A stretch of 64,000 nt of DNA, from assembly GCA_032622095.1 (NCBI GenBank), contig CP136068.1:154653151-154717150 (forward strand). The letters run 5' to 3'. How positions within the stretch are numbered: the first letter of the stretch is position 1; each line of letters starts with the position of its first letter. Of this stretch, positions 21,833 to 32,964 are shown piece by piece. Under the pieces are notes generated by a model that was not told where the DNA came from, did no database searches, and saw only the letters and a list, made by a program, of their open reading frames with translations. Position numbers and translations under genes: made by a program. The DNA comes from Siphonodentalium dalli. Its lineage: Eukaryota > Mollusca > Scaphopoda > Gadilida > Siphonodentaliidae.

Positions 21833-23617
21833 TCAGTTATCGAAACGCTTTGTTGCTACAATATATTGCTGAATTATATCGAACAGTTTCTTATTACTTT
21901 GGGACGAGATATATGGTATTCCGAAAAGAATTTCGTTAATATTGAGAATTTGAAGGCTTTCGCGAGTCAATGTATCAGCGAGGGCGGCTCGCTCGGACTG
22001 ATACAAGGGGCAACAAAAGAAGAAATGAAAGGCATCTTCGGATGGATTTCCACAAAAGCATACAGGGCTATCGGAGATATAATTGTTATACATATCAGAG
22101 CGGAGTTCGCTACATCTGTTTCGGATGCGACAGTGTATAATGCTGTTTTTTCGTTGACCTGTGTAGAAGTACAGATGAGGGGCAGGTGAGGGGTCCAATA
22201 GTTGCAAATTAGTTTTAAATATCGAAAATTGGCCTACGTCAGTGATTATTTTGGGAAGTTTATTCCACTCAGTGGTTGCCGACGGGAAAAAAGACTTTTT
22301 GTAATGTTCTGTATTACAGAAATATGAATAAAATTTGCCGGGTCGCCTCGTGTTGTAGCCCGACACCTCTTTTGTTCTAGGGGGAAGTGTAGATGCTAGA
22401 TAAGATGGGGCTTGTTCGTTTACTATTTTGTAGACTAGTTGCAGTTTGTGTATCTGTCGCCTTCTATCGAGAGAGGGCCATCCCACTTCATGCAGAACTG
22501 TGTTATTAGACGCAGAGCGAGTGATGCCACTGACAATCCGCCCAGCTTCGATGTGTAGCCGATCGAGTTTATCTAGGAGATATTGTGGAGCGCTGTCCCA
22601 CACTACATCTGAGTAATCAAATAGGGGTAGTATATACGTTTTATAGATAATTTCAATTATTTTTCTGTCAAGTTGGTACTTCAGGCGCCTTAGTTGGGCT
22701 AATCGAGATGCAATCCGATTTACCAGGCCGTCGATATGGGCATTCCAATTGAGGTTTGACTGTAGTTCTAGACCAAGGTGTTTATGCGTGTCAACAAACG
22801 TTATTGTTTCATCAGCGAAATTAAGATCTGGGTGTTTAGTTTTCGGGGGCATTAATGAGAAGAAAATTCCAACCGGTTTTGTCGGGTTAAAGCTGACCAA
22901 CCATTTTCGGGACCATGCGGATATTTTGTCAATATCACTATTCATAGCGGTTTCTAATAATTTGATGTCATAATGGCTGTTCGTAATGCAAGTGTCATCG
23001 GCATACATTCTAGTATCAGATTCTATGTTGTCAGCTAAGTCATTGAAGGGTCCAAGGATTGAGCCCTGTGGGACACCGGAAGGGATGACCTCGTATTCGG
23101 AATAAGCATCATTAACTAGTACTCTTTGTTTTCTATTGTTTAAGTAGTCTTCGAGCCAATATAATGTGTTTCCTTCTAAACCATACGCGCTCAACTTATG
23201 AATCAGTCCCCTGTGCCAAACTCTTTCAAATGCTTTAGAGATATCGCAAAATATAGAACATGTAAATAGTCTTTTATCAAGGGATTGGCACAGGTTATGA
23301 TATAAATCTACTAACTGATATGTTGTGTTGTGACCTGGGAGAAACCCAGATTGATGGAAGTACAGGAGTTTGTTTTCAATAAAGAATTCGCTCATCTGTT
23401 TAAGAACCACTTTCTCGAAGATTTTAGCGAGGCACGGTAAAAGGGAAATTGGGCGATAGTTTTTCGAATCAGCTGGATCATCTTTCTTGTAAATAGGAAT
23501 GACGTTTACAAACTTCCATGCAGCAGGGAATTTCGAAGTGTTAATTGATTTTCTGAAAATGAGAACCATGCAGTGGGCGTGCAATAGATTTTGCTGTGTC
23601 TCGGAGCATTCTAACAC
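21833..23617 (-). pseudogene. Reverse transcriptase half of the non-LTR element
   Basis: This frame continues the polyprotein after a frameshift near 23570-23577. It has RPISLLPCLAKIFEKVV, motif A FCDISKAFERVWHRGL, motif B SGVPQGSILGP and motif C MYADDT (22994-23005). Between GSILGP and FNDLADN about seven residues normal in this family (a hydrophobic LLF-type strand) are missing, an in-frame deletion near 23044-23052 in the polymerase palm. The C-terminal part has thumb-like sequence and ends with a Cys/His cluster (HCRIRNRCSE, SPVCFCGNPSEDAFHFFFCC, PLY), seen in many CR1/Jockey-group ORF2 proteins. The function would be target-primed reverse transcription at nicked chromosomal DNA. The TTG-led start given by the frame is not a real start. 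Confidence 0.92.
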
Positions 23618-25187
23618 TTATCCCATCATGTCCATGGGCTTTGTTCAGCTTGAACGATTTGATAGCCGATTCTACGTCGGTTTCTGTAAAAACCAAATTT
23701 GGCATTATTTTTTTGCAACGCTTCGGAAAGGTTGCGATGCTATGTTTGGAGTCATTAATGGTTGAATTTGCAATAAAGCTCTTATTTAGTATTACAGCTT
23801 TTTCAGCATCATTTGTTGCATATGTGTGACCGTTTGCTATTATACTGCCTGTGGGGCTATATAGTGGGGGGATAGTCTTAGATCTTTTCTTATTCAGGAG
23901 GTAGTTTACTAGTCTCCAGAAGTCTCTCGGGTTTGAGGATTCTCTTATTCGCTCTTCCAAATTTTCGTCGAATTTGATTTTCGCGTGTTTTTTCATGTTG
24001 TTAATTTTATTTCGGATATTTTTGTAATTTTTCCATAATATCGGTTTGTTAGTTTTCAGAGCCTTTTTTCTCACTCTGTCGCGCTTTTTTATCTCGCGTC
24101 GAATGTCTGAATTAAACCAAATTTTGTCTGATGTTCTTACTGTTACAGTTGATTGTGGGATTGTTTTCTCCATTATAGACAAGAATTCCGTATGGAAGTT
24201 ATCGACTGCTTTATTTACATCTGTTGTGTGATTTATTAGGTTATCCCAGTCTACTGATTCGAGTAAGCTATTTGCATGTGAAAAATTAGCCTTTCTATAA
24301 TTCCATACCTTTCTTTCGAATGAAGGTGCCCGGGTATTATCGAAAGAGATGGTTGCATAAACACCTAAATGGTCTGTAACTCCGAGGTCTAAAGTATCAG
24401 CGTCTAGAACTTGCATAATCTTGGAGGTAATGATGGGATCGAGGAGAGTACATGATGTGCTAGTTACTCTAGTGGGAACCGTAATGACATTTTTCATACT
24501 GAGACCATCTGTTATTTGTTTGATCTTCGAGGAGCTGTCAAAAAAATTGGAATTGAAATCGCCAGTGATGACTACATTTTCAAATTTATCAAGTGCGTCC
24601 GAGATTTTGGATTCAAGTAGTTCCCAATAATTTGTGGCACAGAACTGTTCAGATCTATAGGATACACCGAGTATAATGCGGGTTTTTCTAGAGTGAATTT
24701 CAAACCACAAACACGATGAATCAAATTCTAGTTCGGGTTTCCGATTGAAAATGAGATGATCAGCAAACATTACGCAAATGCCACCTCCATTTGAGTCACG
24801 GTCTTTGCAGATCGGAGACCTATATCCAGGGATTTCTAGCTGGTTTGATGGATATGACGGGTCAAGGTGGGTTTCCGTAAAACAAAATACATCATACTCG
24901 TTTATTAGGTATGAAATCTTTCCGATTTTATTACGGATACTGCGCACGTTGTAATGGAAAATGGAGATTGCGTTGTTGACTGTCGATGGCGGAGGACAGG
25001 GGTTAATTTCAATATCTCCTGATAACATTAATATTAAAAGAGTAAACATAAATATAAATCTAGGATTCAATAGACTGAAAGCTCCGAAGTTCAGACTGCC
25101 GTTATTTGCAGTTTTGATATGTGACATTCTTTTTGCTGAATCGAAGATACCAATCGCTGCCCTATACTGATTCAGGACACACGTCAT
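23541..25187 (-). pseudogene. Endonuclease half of the non-LTR element with 2A-like leader
   Basis: ATG at 25187 starts a 548-codon frame. Residues 44-55 are hydrophobic (FIFMFTLLILML), followed by SGDIEINPCPP, a 2A-like ribosome-skipping motif in which the invariant Gly of NPGP is Cys (residue 64, TGT at 24996-24998). From about residue 72 an APE-type endonuclease follows: FHYNVRSIRNKIG, FTETHL, VVITGDFNSNF and VTDHLGVYA, so all main catalytic residues are kept. A linker with WFNSDIRREIKKRDR and the RT start KAHGHDGISVRMLRDTA follow; the frame is lost near 23575 and continues as the RT half. Other members of this group use the leader-2A unit for translation recoding or secretion. Confidence 0.9.
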
Positions 25188-25190
25188 TTT

Positions 25191-27636
25191 TCAGACGGTG
25201 GTTCGAAACCAGGATAGGGCTGGAACTGGACCTCGACTCTGCAGACGTTACAATACTGATATGAATATATTTTGGCAACCCACAAATGGACCAAGAGTTA
25301 TGGTGCTTGATCTGAACATTTTCAGAAAAGGCTTGGCAATTGGAATCAATGATTCGAATTTGTGCGGACATGTAGGAAGTATGAAAGGAAGAAAACATAC
25401 TGAGAGCATAGAATATGAAGCAAATATATACATAATGATGATGGATGATGGTATTCGGCATGGTAAATTCATCGCGATTTGTTTTCGGCCTACAACGGGT
25501 ATTTTATTTGGATTAATTTTAACAACAATTACAAAAGTAGAATAGGTTTGTCCATTTGCTATGTAGGTCAGGGGAGAAAACAGCTGAAACGGACAATCAC
25601 AGTCGCCACCTAGGAATGAGTTTGATCTTTTAGGTCGTGATGTGGTAGCTATCGGGATAATGTATTTGCACATATATCCTCACTCGGGTAGATATATCTT
25701 GTGTCGGTCCGGTCTTCCATATAAAGGTTTCGACTTTATACCATCTTATCTTTATTAGGTCAGATTTGAAATTATCAATTAAAATTAGTCAGGGGAGATA
25801 TCTTATTCAGCATAAATGCTACCCCTTTCATATAGATTGACGTCATTCGATAGGAAATTATTGTCATTACGGTCTACCATACTACGTTTGACAGATTGAA
25901 TTGTTTTGGTTCGAATTTAATGGTGCGTGAAAAGTCACAGATTCGTGAAACGCGGGCAGTTTAATTGTGTTAAAATTAATGTAGGTCGCCGAGACCCGGA
26001 TTGTCGCATCAGCTGAAATTCTCCCCTATTATCATTTTGGGACGTTTTCTAGGACAGTGCACAAGTGATTGTGTTGCTAAAATTTCTTGTGCTGTGAGCT
26101 ATTCTGTATTTTCGTTAGGAGAAATGTGAGAAAGTTATTTTCGGCGAATCACGGAATGGATGGCATTAGCAGGTACACTACTGCATGGTATGTCATAATG
26201 ATTTCGTATGACAATTATATCCGTGTATTTTATTTATTTATTTATTTTTAAACGTGAGATCAATCCTAAATACTAGACAAGGACATAGAGTTCCGGGGGT
26301 GGGGCAGAATTTTATAAAGTTGGCATTCTTGATTTTTTTCATTTTATCATGTTCGGGACTGAGCCAGATCATGCCACGAATCTCTACTATGCGTAGCCAG
26401 AGCAGAGATTCATGGCATGTTCCAGGACTGAGCCTGCGGTTCCAATTTTAAATTTGAACATACCAAAATTACTATGACAGTATGGATTGAAATGGCATTG
26501 GGGAGGGGTTGTCAGACAGCTCATTTTTATTTACTTCTTTAATAATAAGGTGTTTTTTGGGGTTTTTTTTTTTTGTTCAATAATAATATTCGATAAATTA
26601 TTGAGTGATCGCTAATGTCTCAAATTTTGTTTTTGTTTTGTTCTGTTCTTGTTTATTTCCTTTTTAAACTTTAGTTGGAAGCTAAACAATTTTAAGTTCG
26701 AAAACTGTACATAATTATAGTTAACACATATTAGTTTATTATTATTATTATTTATTTATTACTGGTATCTATTTATTTTGTTTTTTAGAAAGAAATTGAG
26801 AAAAACAAACAAACAAACACAAGAACAAACTTAAAAATTTCATGATTGTTCCAAAATCAATATATTAATTATAATTAAGAATGACAGTCTGACCTTCCCT
26901 TCCCAAAGTACCGGTATACATGAAATTAATATGATAATTGATATAATTTTAACATTTTTTAAGACGAAGACAAGATTCATAGTTGTAAGTTCAGTAGGTT
27001 ATACATACTACAGTGCCAATGGAGTGTAAAGCCAGTTAAAGGTACACAATCCGATTCGATGGTCCCCATATCATCAGATTCCGACAACATTTTTATTTTT
27101 TATTTTTTTTATTTTTTTAATATCAGCTTCAGTTTTCAGAGTCGATTAATTGCCCCAAAATAATGCTAACAGTCCACTGTAGTATAAAATTGCCCAAAAC
27201 CTGTTTTTTATCAACATCTTGTCCACTGAAATTTTTCCTGTTTGTCAAATATCTGACACAAAAGAGCCACTTGATTTAGAGTTATCCATCTTCATCCGCT
27301 ATTTGGTTTTCACCTCAACTTTTACTGGGCCACTAAATATTCCAGGTGGTGGAAAATAATATATTTTAAAAATCGATATCTGACCACTCTGAGCTTTGAT
27401 GGAAAGGTTCCTCGACTCGGATCAAATATGTTTTACCCCCGAAGCCAAATAAATAGTAATTGAGGAGTGCTTAATCGGATTGAGTACCTTTAATAAGGAT
27501 TTGTGACATATTTATACATGTAAATGTAGGCCTATATCAGCCCGATTCATAATAAATATGGCAATACATACACTTAACAATTCATAATTTTTGTCGTTTT
27601 GTGTGCTCTAATTTTCAATTTAGGGAGGTTTTTTTT
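25191..27636. other. No supported gene; AT-rich with simple repeats
   Basis: Open frames on both strands at 25198-25673 overlap each other and show no motif; they may be the decayed 5' part of the non-LTR element. Beyond that, simple repeats occur at 26230-26250 (TTTA) and 26735-26755 (TTA). A hairpin (CCACGAATCTCT / AGAGATTCATGG) lies at 26374-26418 between two copies of GGGACTGAGCC / GGACTGAGCC. Confidence 0.4.
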
Positions 27637-27713
27637 TAGGCCAATGCATTCTCTTATATATGCGAGGCGACCTATGGTCGACTCGCATATATAAGAGAAT
27701 GCATTGGCACAGG
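27637..27713. repeat. Solo CCAATGCATTCTC palindrome, 75 bp
   Basis: A near-perfect palindrome: CCAATGCATTCTCTTATATA-TGCGAGGCGACC meets GGTCGACTCGCATATATAAG-AGAATGCATTGG. The same unit occurs twice inside each piggyBac-like MITE. Here it stands alone without CCCTTTACCC ends, so it may move or spread independently. Confidence 0.75.
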
Positions 27714-27899
27714 GTATATGGGTTGATACAAAAATCTGACCTGGCACTGTAAGGGTTAAATCTCAATAACACGCGGCACCCGAGGTTATAGGATTGATGC
27801 TAGGGTTATTGACTCCGTTTGAATATGAATCGCTATCCAATCGTGAACCCTGATTAAGTATCGTTCGATATCTAATCGTGTGCGTATTATGTGTGTTTA

Positions 27900-27945
27900 T
27901 ATCACTTGTTGTAAACATGGCTGTATTGGTGTTAGAGACACAGAG

Positions 27946-28026
<81 letters not shown>

Positions 28027-28195
28027 CACTTGTTGTAAACATGGCTGTATTTGTGTTAGAGACACAGAGTATGTGTGTGTATATATAATACTTGTTGTAA
28101 ACATGGCTGTATTGGTGTTAGAGACACAGAGTATGTGTGTGTATATATAATACTTGTTGTAAACATGGCTGTACTGGTGTTAGAGACACAGAGTA

Positions 28196-28229
<34 letters not shown>

Positions 28230-28315
28230 ACTTGTTGTAAACATGGCTGTATTGGTGTTAGAGACACAGAGAGTATGTGTGTATATATATATATATATCA
28301 CTTGTTGTAAACATA
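27900..28315. repeat. 62-bp tandem repeat with TA microsatellite
   Basis: Six copies of CTTGTTGTAAACATGGCTGT, followed by a GTGTTAGAGACACAGAGTATG stretch and GTGTATATATA, begin at 27904, 28029, 28091, 28153, 28231 and 28301. Basic spacing is 62 bp and is increased where the TA tract expands (27952-28022, 28206-28228). Open frames here follow from the repeat and are not genes. Confidence 0.9.
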
Positions 28316-29868
28316 TTTTACCCGTGTCGGCAGAAAATGTTGACCAACATTCGGTGTTAAATTTGTGTACAGTATAGTGCACGTGTAAGTCAATACATCG
28401 ATATCTGCAATGTTCTGGCTAATTATGGTCGATCGTTTTACTAAACATCCTTTCGATTGAAAGGGATCCATTCGCCTGACTCTTTCTCGTGAGATATTGG
28501 ACCGTCACATGTGTGTCATTATCCTCAATGTATCTTATCCGATATTCATATTATTGGCGTGATCAGGAACCGAACATTAAAGGGTAGAAACAAAGGGCTT
28601 TGAATGTCCTTGGCTGTATATTGATTTTCCTATCGCATTTCAATAACCGCGAGTACACAACGAAACGTTGAAGGTTGTTGAAGTGCGAACAGTTAATTTA
28701 TGCCAGAGCGCACACATACCAACAAGTATAATATGTCATATGTTTTATGTCCCGAAACGATACTATTATATTTATCGCATATCGCATCATGTGCTATGTG
28801 TTATTATATTTTAGTTTATGATCATAAGTTTCTTTCCCAAATTCCTATGTTAAAACGTAACGAAAAACTTGAGCTATCTAACGATGTTCACCTCATTAAT
28901 GAAACAACAGGTTAATAACAGTTATTGTTATCCTTCATCCCATTTCCCTCTCTTCTGATTGGCTGAGAGTGCGTCACATGGCGGGCGATAAATCACCATA
29001 TTACCCTCGAGGGTAACATTGTCTCAGTTATTGACCGCTCAGCTGTTACCAGTAAACATAGAACTACGAAGAACTCACCGCGCAGAGATTCTCTGACAGC
29101 TCTCAGATAATTTCGAAAAACACTGTTTTTATAAACCCCACTGTTTCATAACAACCGCGAACTGTGGTGTTTGCTAATTTGCATAATTGTGTGTTTTTTT
29201 GTTTGCAATTAAAGCACGCTATGTATAATGGTGTTATCATAGACACATATCTGTTATAAGGTGTAATATTCATATTGGACCTTTTTATATCAATAATAAA
29301 GACCGTGGGACAAATAGATAAACCTTATTATGTAGTTGGTATGCTGCAGACAATTGCACATACGATGTACATACGTTACAACTACGTTTATGTACTATAG
29401 ATCAAATGGCCACTCTTTGCTGTTTATCAATTGATTATTTCTTTTCTTCAATACATTCATCAGACTTCAGAGAATACCCGTATGTTGCGTAACGATCTGT
29501 GACAGATGTCAATTTCTTTTTGCACTACTACAACGTGTTAGTTCCACATTTTAGCATTCTGGAAATTAACATGTCTGTCGGCGTCTTCACGCTAATTTGA
29601 AACGAAACGGAACATTTCGCTGCATGGCTACTCAACTTCGAAATTGCTTTACTCCTCTTTCCGTTAACCGAATTCCACAATGCAACCAGCAAACTGACCG
29701 GAGAATATCTGCGCAAATGACGGGTCTGTTAATTAATCCAGATTATGAATGTTTTATTTTCTAAATAGCGATGAATTAACTTTTCGAACTGGATTAAATA
29801 ATATATGCGCGCATTTATGCCTGCTATTAAGGAGGTTCGTGTGTATACTCCATTGCCAGATAACAAAA
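28316..29868. other. No supported gene
   Basis: AT-rich sequence with scattered short open frames lacking motifs. A C-rich block near 28935-28950 and an ATTGGCTGAGAG CCAAT-like string at 28958 are present but without a coding exon nearby to support promoter activity. Confidence 0.4.
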
Positions 29869-30021
29869 CAGTTATCACCCTTGTTTTCGTGAGACACGGG
29901 GATTTGTCGCCGCTCTCGACCTGGAATGTCACCCTCGGGCCTGACGGCCCTCGGGTGACATTCCAGGTCTCGAGCGGGCGACAAATCCCCGTGTCTCACT
30001 CAATCGCGGGCGATAACTGTA
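29869..30021. mobile_element. Foldback palindrome, copy C
   Basis: GAGACACGGGGATTTGTCGC, CTCGACCTGGAATG and TCACCCTCGGGC (29891-29940) are mirrored by their complements (29945-29999) around a 4-6 base loop. Outer AACAGTTATCACCC pairs with GCGATAACTGT. Near-perfect arms of about 50 bp make it a strong cruciform candidate. No ORF is supported. Confidence 0.75.
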
Positions 30022-30140
30022 TATGAGTGACGTCAGATACTTCAGGGGTTAACATAACTTATTATCATACCTGAAAATAGATCAGTTTTCACAGTGACGT
30101 TCAACGTCACAACGTCTTGTCCAATCAAAGCGCGTTTCAT

Positions 30141-30300
30141 ATAATAAAACAGTTATCGCATTGTTTCTTGGTTGACACGAGGAATTGTCAGCCCTTGGAA
30201 GTCAATATTCACCTCGGCCTTCGGCCTTGGTGAATATTGACTTGCTCGGGTTACAATTCCTCGTGTCAACCTCGAAACAATTCGATAATTGTATATTATT
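30141..30300. mobile_element. Foldback palindrome, copy D
   Basis: TTGACACGAGGAATTGT and AAGTCAATATTCACC (30172-30213) pair with GGTGAATATTGACTT and ACAATTCCTCGTGTCAA (30229-30270). The outer part ATAAAACAGTTATCGC pairs with TCGATAATTGTATATTAT and resembles that of copy C at 29869, 120 bp away, so C and D are members of one family with different cores. Confidence 0.7.
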
Positions 30301-30510
30301 ACACTTCTATGCGCGATTTCCATTGAAAACGTTGTTAATTAAAAATGGTAATGTCACTAGTGAATTATGGTATTTCCCGTGACGTCATTCACGATACGTC
30401 GCTTACTGATCTAGAATGGATTTTCGATGGTTGATCTCTCTCCACATCGGGACTTTCATGCATCAATTCTGTGTGTTTTAATCATTTTTGGCGAACCAAA
30501 TTGATGAAGA

Positions 30511-31425
30511 AGTGTAATAAATAGAGTAATCAATTAGTTCCGAGAATTACGTTCAATAATTCGCTCGACGCGAGAGACGTTTGGGCAAGAAACGAGTGCG
30601 CGTTAGCGCACGAGTTTCTTATCGACGTCTCGCGCGTATGAGGGGTTTTGGGCTTGGGACACAGGGAGGATTTGGAAGGGGCGTAGCCCCTCCCCTACAA
30701 CCCACTTGTGAAATTTAATACGAACATGATCTGGTTTTACATAACATGAGGTGGTGAAGGTGAAATGGAAATGATCTATTTTTTTTTCTTTGGTTTCTTT
30801 TTTTTTCGTTGTTGAATTTCTGTTTGCTGTTGTTGTTGTTGTTGTTGTTGGAGCACAGCTGCCTGTTCTTCTACCCGTTGTTGCTGGAGCGCAGCTTCCC
30901 GTTTTGTTTCTCGCATGAATTATTCGTGTTCTTTATGCTGTGCTTTCTGCTTTTGTTGCCATTGTTATTGTTCAATCTTGTGTTGTGCCAGCCATCTTTT
31001 GGTGTTTGCGATTAACTCCTCGTTTAAACGGGTGGTGTCTGTGCTGATGTTGTTGTTGCTGGTGGTAGAGCTGGGGGACACCGGGATGATATGAAATTCC
31101 GGTGTCCGTGGTGGCAAGCTGTCCAACTCCACCTCAAAGCTGGCGGCAGGAACATCTGGGGTGGTGTCCACGTCCCTGTCTCCGCTCGCTTCGATGACGA
31201 CAGCAGGGACCTCCGGCAGATCAACGGAGTCCCTGCTGGCTGGTACAATGTCGTCTGTCTCCATGCAGGTCGAGTCGTCTGGGCGTCTCTCAGACAACTT
31301 CGACCTGCCGGCTATGACACTGGACGGCTGAACCACACGGGGAGGGGTGACCGGTCGACCGACGTCTCTCGCCCCTCGTGAATTATTTAACGTAATGCTC
31401 GGAACCAATTGATTACTCTCTGTGT
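30511..31425. mobile_element. Larger foldback-family element carrying an ORF
   Basis: The left end (GTGTAATAAATAGAGTAATC, then AATTAGTTCCGAGAATTACG) and the right end (CGTAATGCTCGGAACCAATT, then GATTACTCTC) are inverted copies of each other, and both match the ends of copy A at 10351-10527. Next to the left end is a nested palindrome (AAGAAACGAGTGCGCG with CGCACGAGTTTCTT, 30588-30630). The interior of about 0.8 kb contains a CAG/GTT-type triplet tract (30825-30850) and the ORF at 30965-31408. It is the best candidate for a longer member of the family. Confidence 0.6.
30965..31408 (-). CDS. Unidentified acidic, Pro/Ser-rich ORF in the foldback element
   Basis: The minus-strand frame is 147 codons from ATG 31408, whose first codons lie in the element's right inverted repeat. 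It is rich in D, E, P, S and V (VDLPEVPAVVIEASGDRDVD, DTTPDVPAASFEVELDSLPP) and ends with a basic, helical RLNEELIANTKRWLAQHKIEQ-like stretch (kept here in two parts: RLNEELIANTKRW, LAQHKIEQ). Beyond the stop the same strand reads KQKAQHKEHE and a Gln tract in other frames, suggesting a longer decayed protein with a coiled-coil tail. The family is unknown; a transposon-encoded accessory protein is one possibility. No catalytic motif is visible. Confidence 0.35.
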   Translation of the reverse strand: MVPSITLNNSRGARDVGRPVTPPRVVQPSSVIAGRSKLSERRPDDSTCMETDDIVPASRDSVDLPEVPAVVIEASGDRDVDTTPDVPAASFEVELDSLPPRTPEFHIIPVSPSSTTSNNNISTDTTRLNEELIANTKRWLAQHKIEQ

Positions 31426-31439
31426 ATCGGGATAAGGGC

Positions 31440-31570
31440 TTCCTAATTTGTCACTTAAACGGTTTATGTCCGTGAGTGGGATTTTTCATCTATTGGGCGA
31501 TGCTCTTCCGAGTCCCATAGATGCCAAATCCCCCTAAGCGGACATAAACCGTTTAAGTGACAGCATTAGC
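31440..31570. mobile_element. Foldback palindrome, copy E
   Basis: GTCACTTAAACGGTTTATGT-CCG (31450-31472) and its perfect complement (31539-31561) form a 23-bp stem; an inner ATTTxxCATCTATxGG / CCATAGATGxxAAAT pairing extends it. It adjoins the right end of the element ending at 31425. Confidence 0.7.
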
Positions 31571-32960
31571 TACATATTGTATTTATCCACAGCGCAAGAC
31601 TTGCCTTTTGTGGGGGAATTCTGTTATTTTTCTAAGTTGTTCGTTCGTTACTTCGATGACCGCATTACATTTATGAGGTCAAGCAAACTAATTAGTATTC
31701 ATGACGTGGCAAACCGAAGTGTAGCTTAGAGCGAAATAGTTCGTTGGCTTTTTACTAAGCCGACCCTGTTCTGATGGTTTATAGATGTTTTAGAGCTAAA
31801 TTGTATACCATTTTAATAATTTTGTAACAATAACAGTGAATTATGGACGATAAAAAACGTTCTCAAATCGCAATGACGTAATTTAGGGCGGTCGAAGTCC
31901 CTAGTTACCTGCGCAATTTTCATATTTAATTACGTCATGAAAGTAGCACTAACCTAATAAAGCTACATTGACCTAATAAAGCTACATTGACGTATTACAC
32001 GTACCGTTTATTAAGCATGCTTTATGTAATCAGTAGATGGGTTGATCGGTGGATAAACTATGTTTCAAGTCAAGTCAAGACAGTTATGTATCGTACTCAC
32101 TGACAGCGCCGTGTATGTGACACATGACTGTCATGGCTATCTGGGATGCCCAGGGTGATAACATGTGTACATAATAATAAAGTTCGAAAGTTAACCCTTC
32201 CTTATATTATTGCGTCAAGTGACATTTGCCGACTGCAGATGCAGCATGATTTGGTTTCACAGGTAACGAATTGGGAATATTTTCCTATTAGTCTTACAAA
32301 TAATAACATTGTGATTGTGAGCACCGCCCACCAAGTTCCATATGACATCGTCGCCGGCGATATTTAAGAAATAACTATTGTTTCCATAAAATTTATGCAG
32401 TTGCTACCGCATACTTTGCAAATAAATTACATACCGTGCTACGCGTACATTACATTTGGCTTCAAAATGTGATCTTAATCGATACGAGATATTGTTCTTG
32501 TAATTGAATCCGTCATTTCGCAGAAGAACTACCATAACTAAAAGGTAGACGCAAAATGAGCGTAAAACTTTGATATTATATCCGACGAAAAAGAGATATA
32601 AAGTTGAAACTGAAGGCTGTCAAACAAGCATCAAATTTTAGACCGACCGGGGGGGGGGGGGGTAATAAATTATTCGCTTTTGATTGTACGGTAAACAGTG
32701 TTCACGCACTGGTAAGTCGCTCCACTGTGGAAGAACCGGTGTTACAGATATATTTCGGCTGTGACACTAGTAAATAGTTTATGAAACTTCATTTCGTTGC
32801 ACATGTTAGCACAATCGAGTCTTGTTGATTTTTTAAGCACTTAAGCACCGAAGTACTGCATGACGTTTAATTAGCAGCAAGATTATTGACAGGGCAGCCC
32901 TACCTGAAGAAATGTTGATCAACTAGCAGGGTGACCCGACATCGTCCGGGCTGTTTCCCC
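31571..32960. other. No supported gene; contains a G14 run
   Basis: AT-rich sequence. GCTACATTGACCTAATAAA is tandemly duplicated around 31960-31990. A run of 14 G is at 32649-32662. Nothing else is supported. Confidence 0.4.
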
Positions 32961-32964
32961 TCTG

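Larger units (their letters stand above)
21322..25190 (-). mobile_element. CR1/Jockey-type non-LTR retrotransposon, nearly full length
   Basis: The element runs on the minus strand: an ORF2-like coding region (endonuclease then RT) at 25187-21833, followed by about 500 bp of 3' UTR. The 3' end has a hairpin (GGGGCTTCATAAGTT with AACTTGTGCCCC, about 21365-21405) and then TTGTATTATTTACAAATAAAATAAG, the same plan as the tail at 4984-5095. An ORF1 (gag-like) was not found upstream to 25.7 kb, so the element is either 5'-truncated or of a type without it. It carries one frameshift and one in-frame deletion in the RT, so this copy is dead but young. Confidence 0.9.

Noticed and set aside
25199-25209. 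GGTTCGAAACC, similar to a tRNA T-loop
   Set aside because: No acceptor stem, D-loop or anticodon arm can be built around it.
27878-28382. ORFs on both strands with IYIYIY and CCKHGC repeats
   Set aside because: Produced by the TA microsatellite and the 62-bp tandem repeat.
30809-31015. + ORF with a leucine run
   Set aside because: It reads through a GTT triplet tract and is antisense to the more plausible minus ORF.
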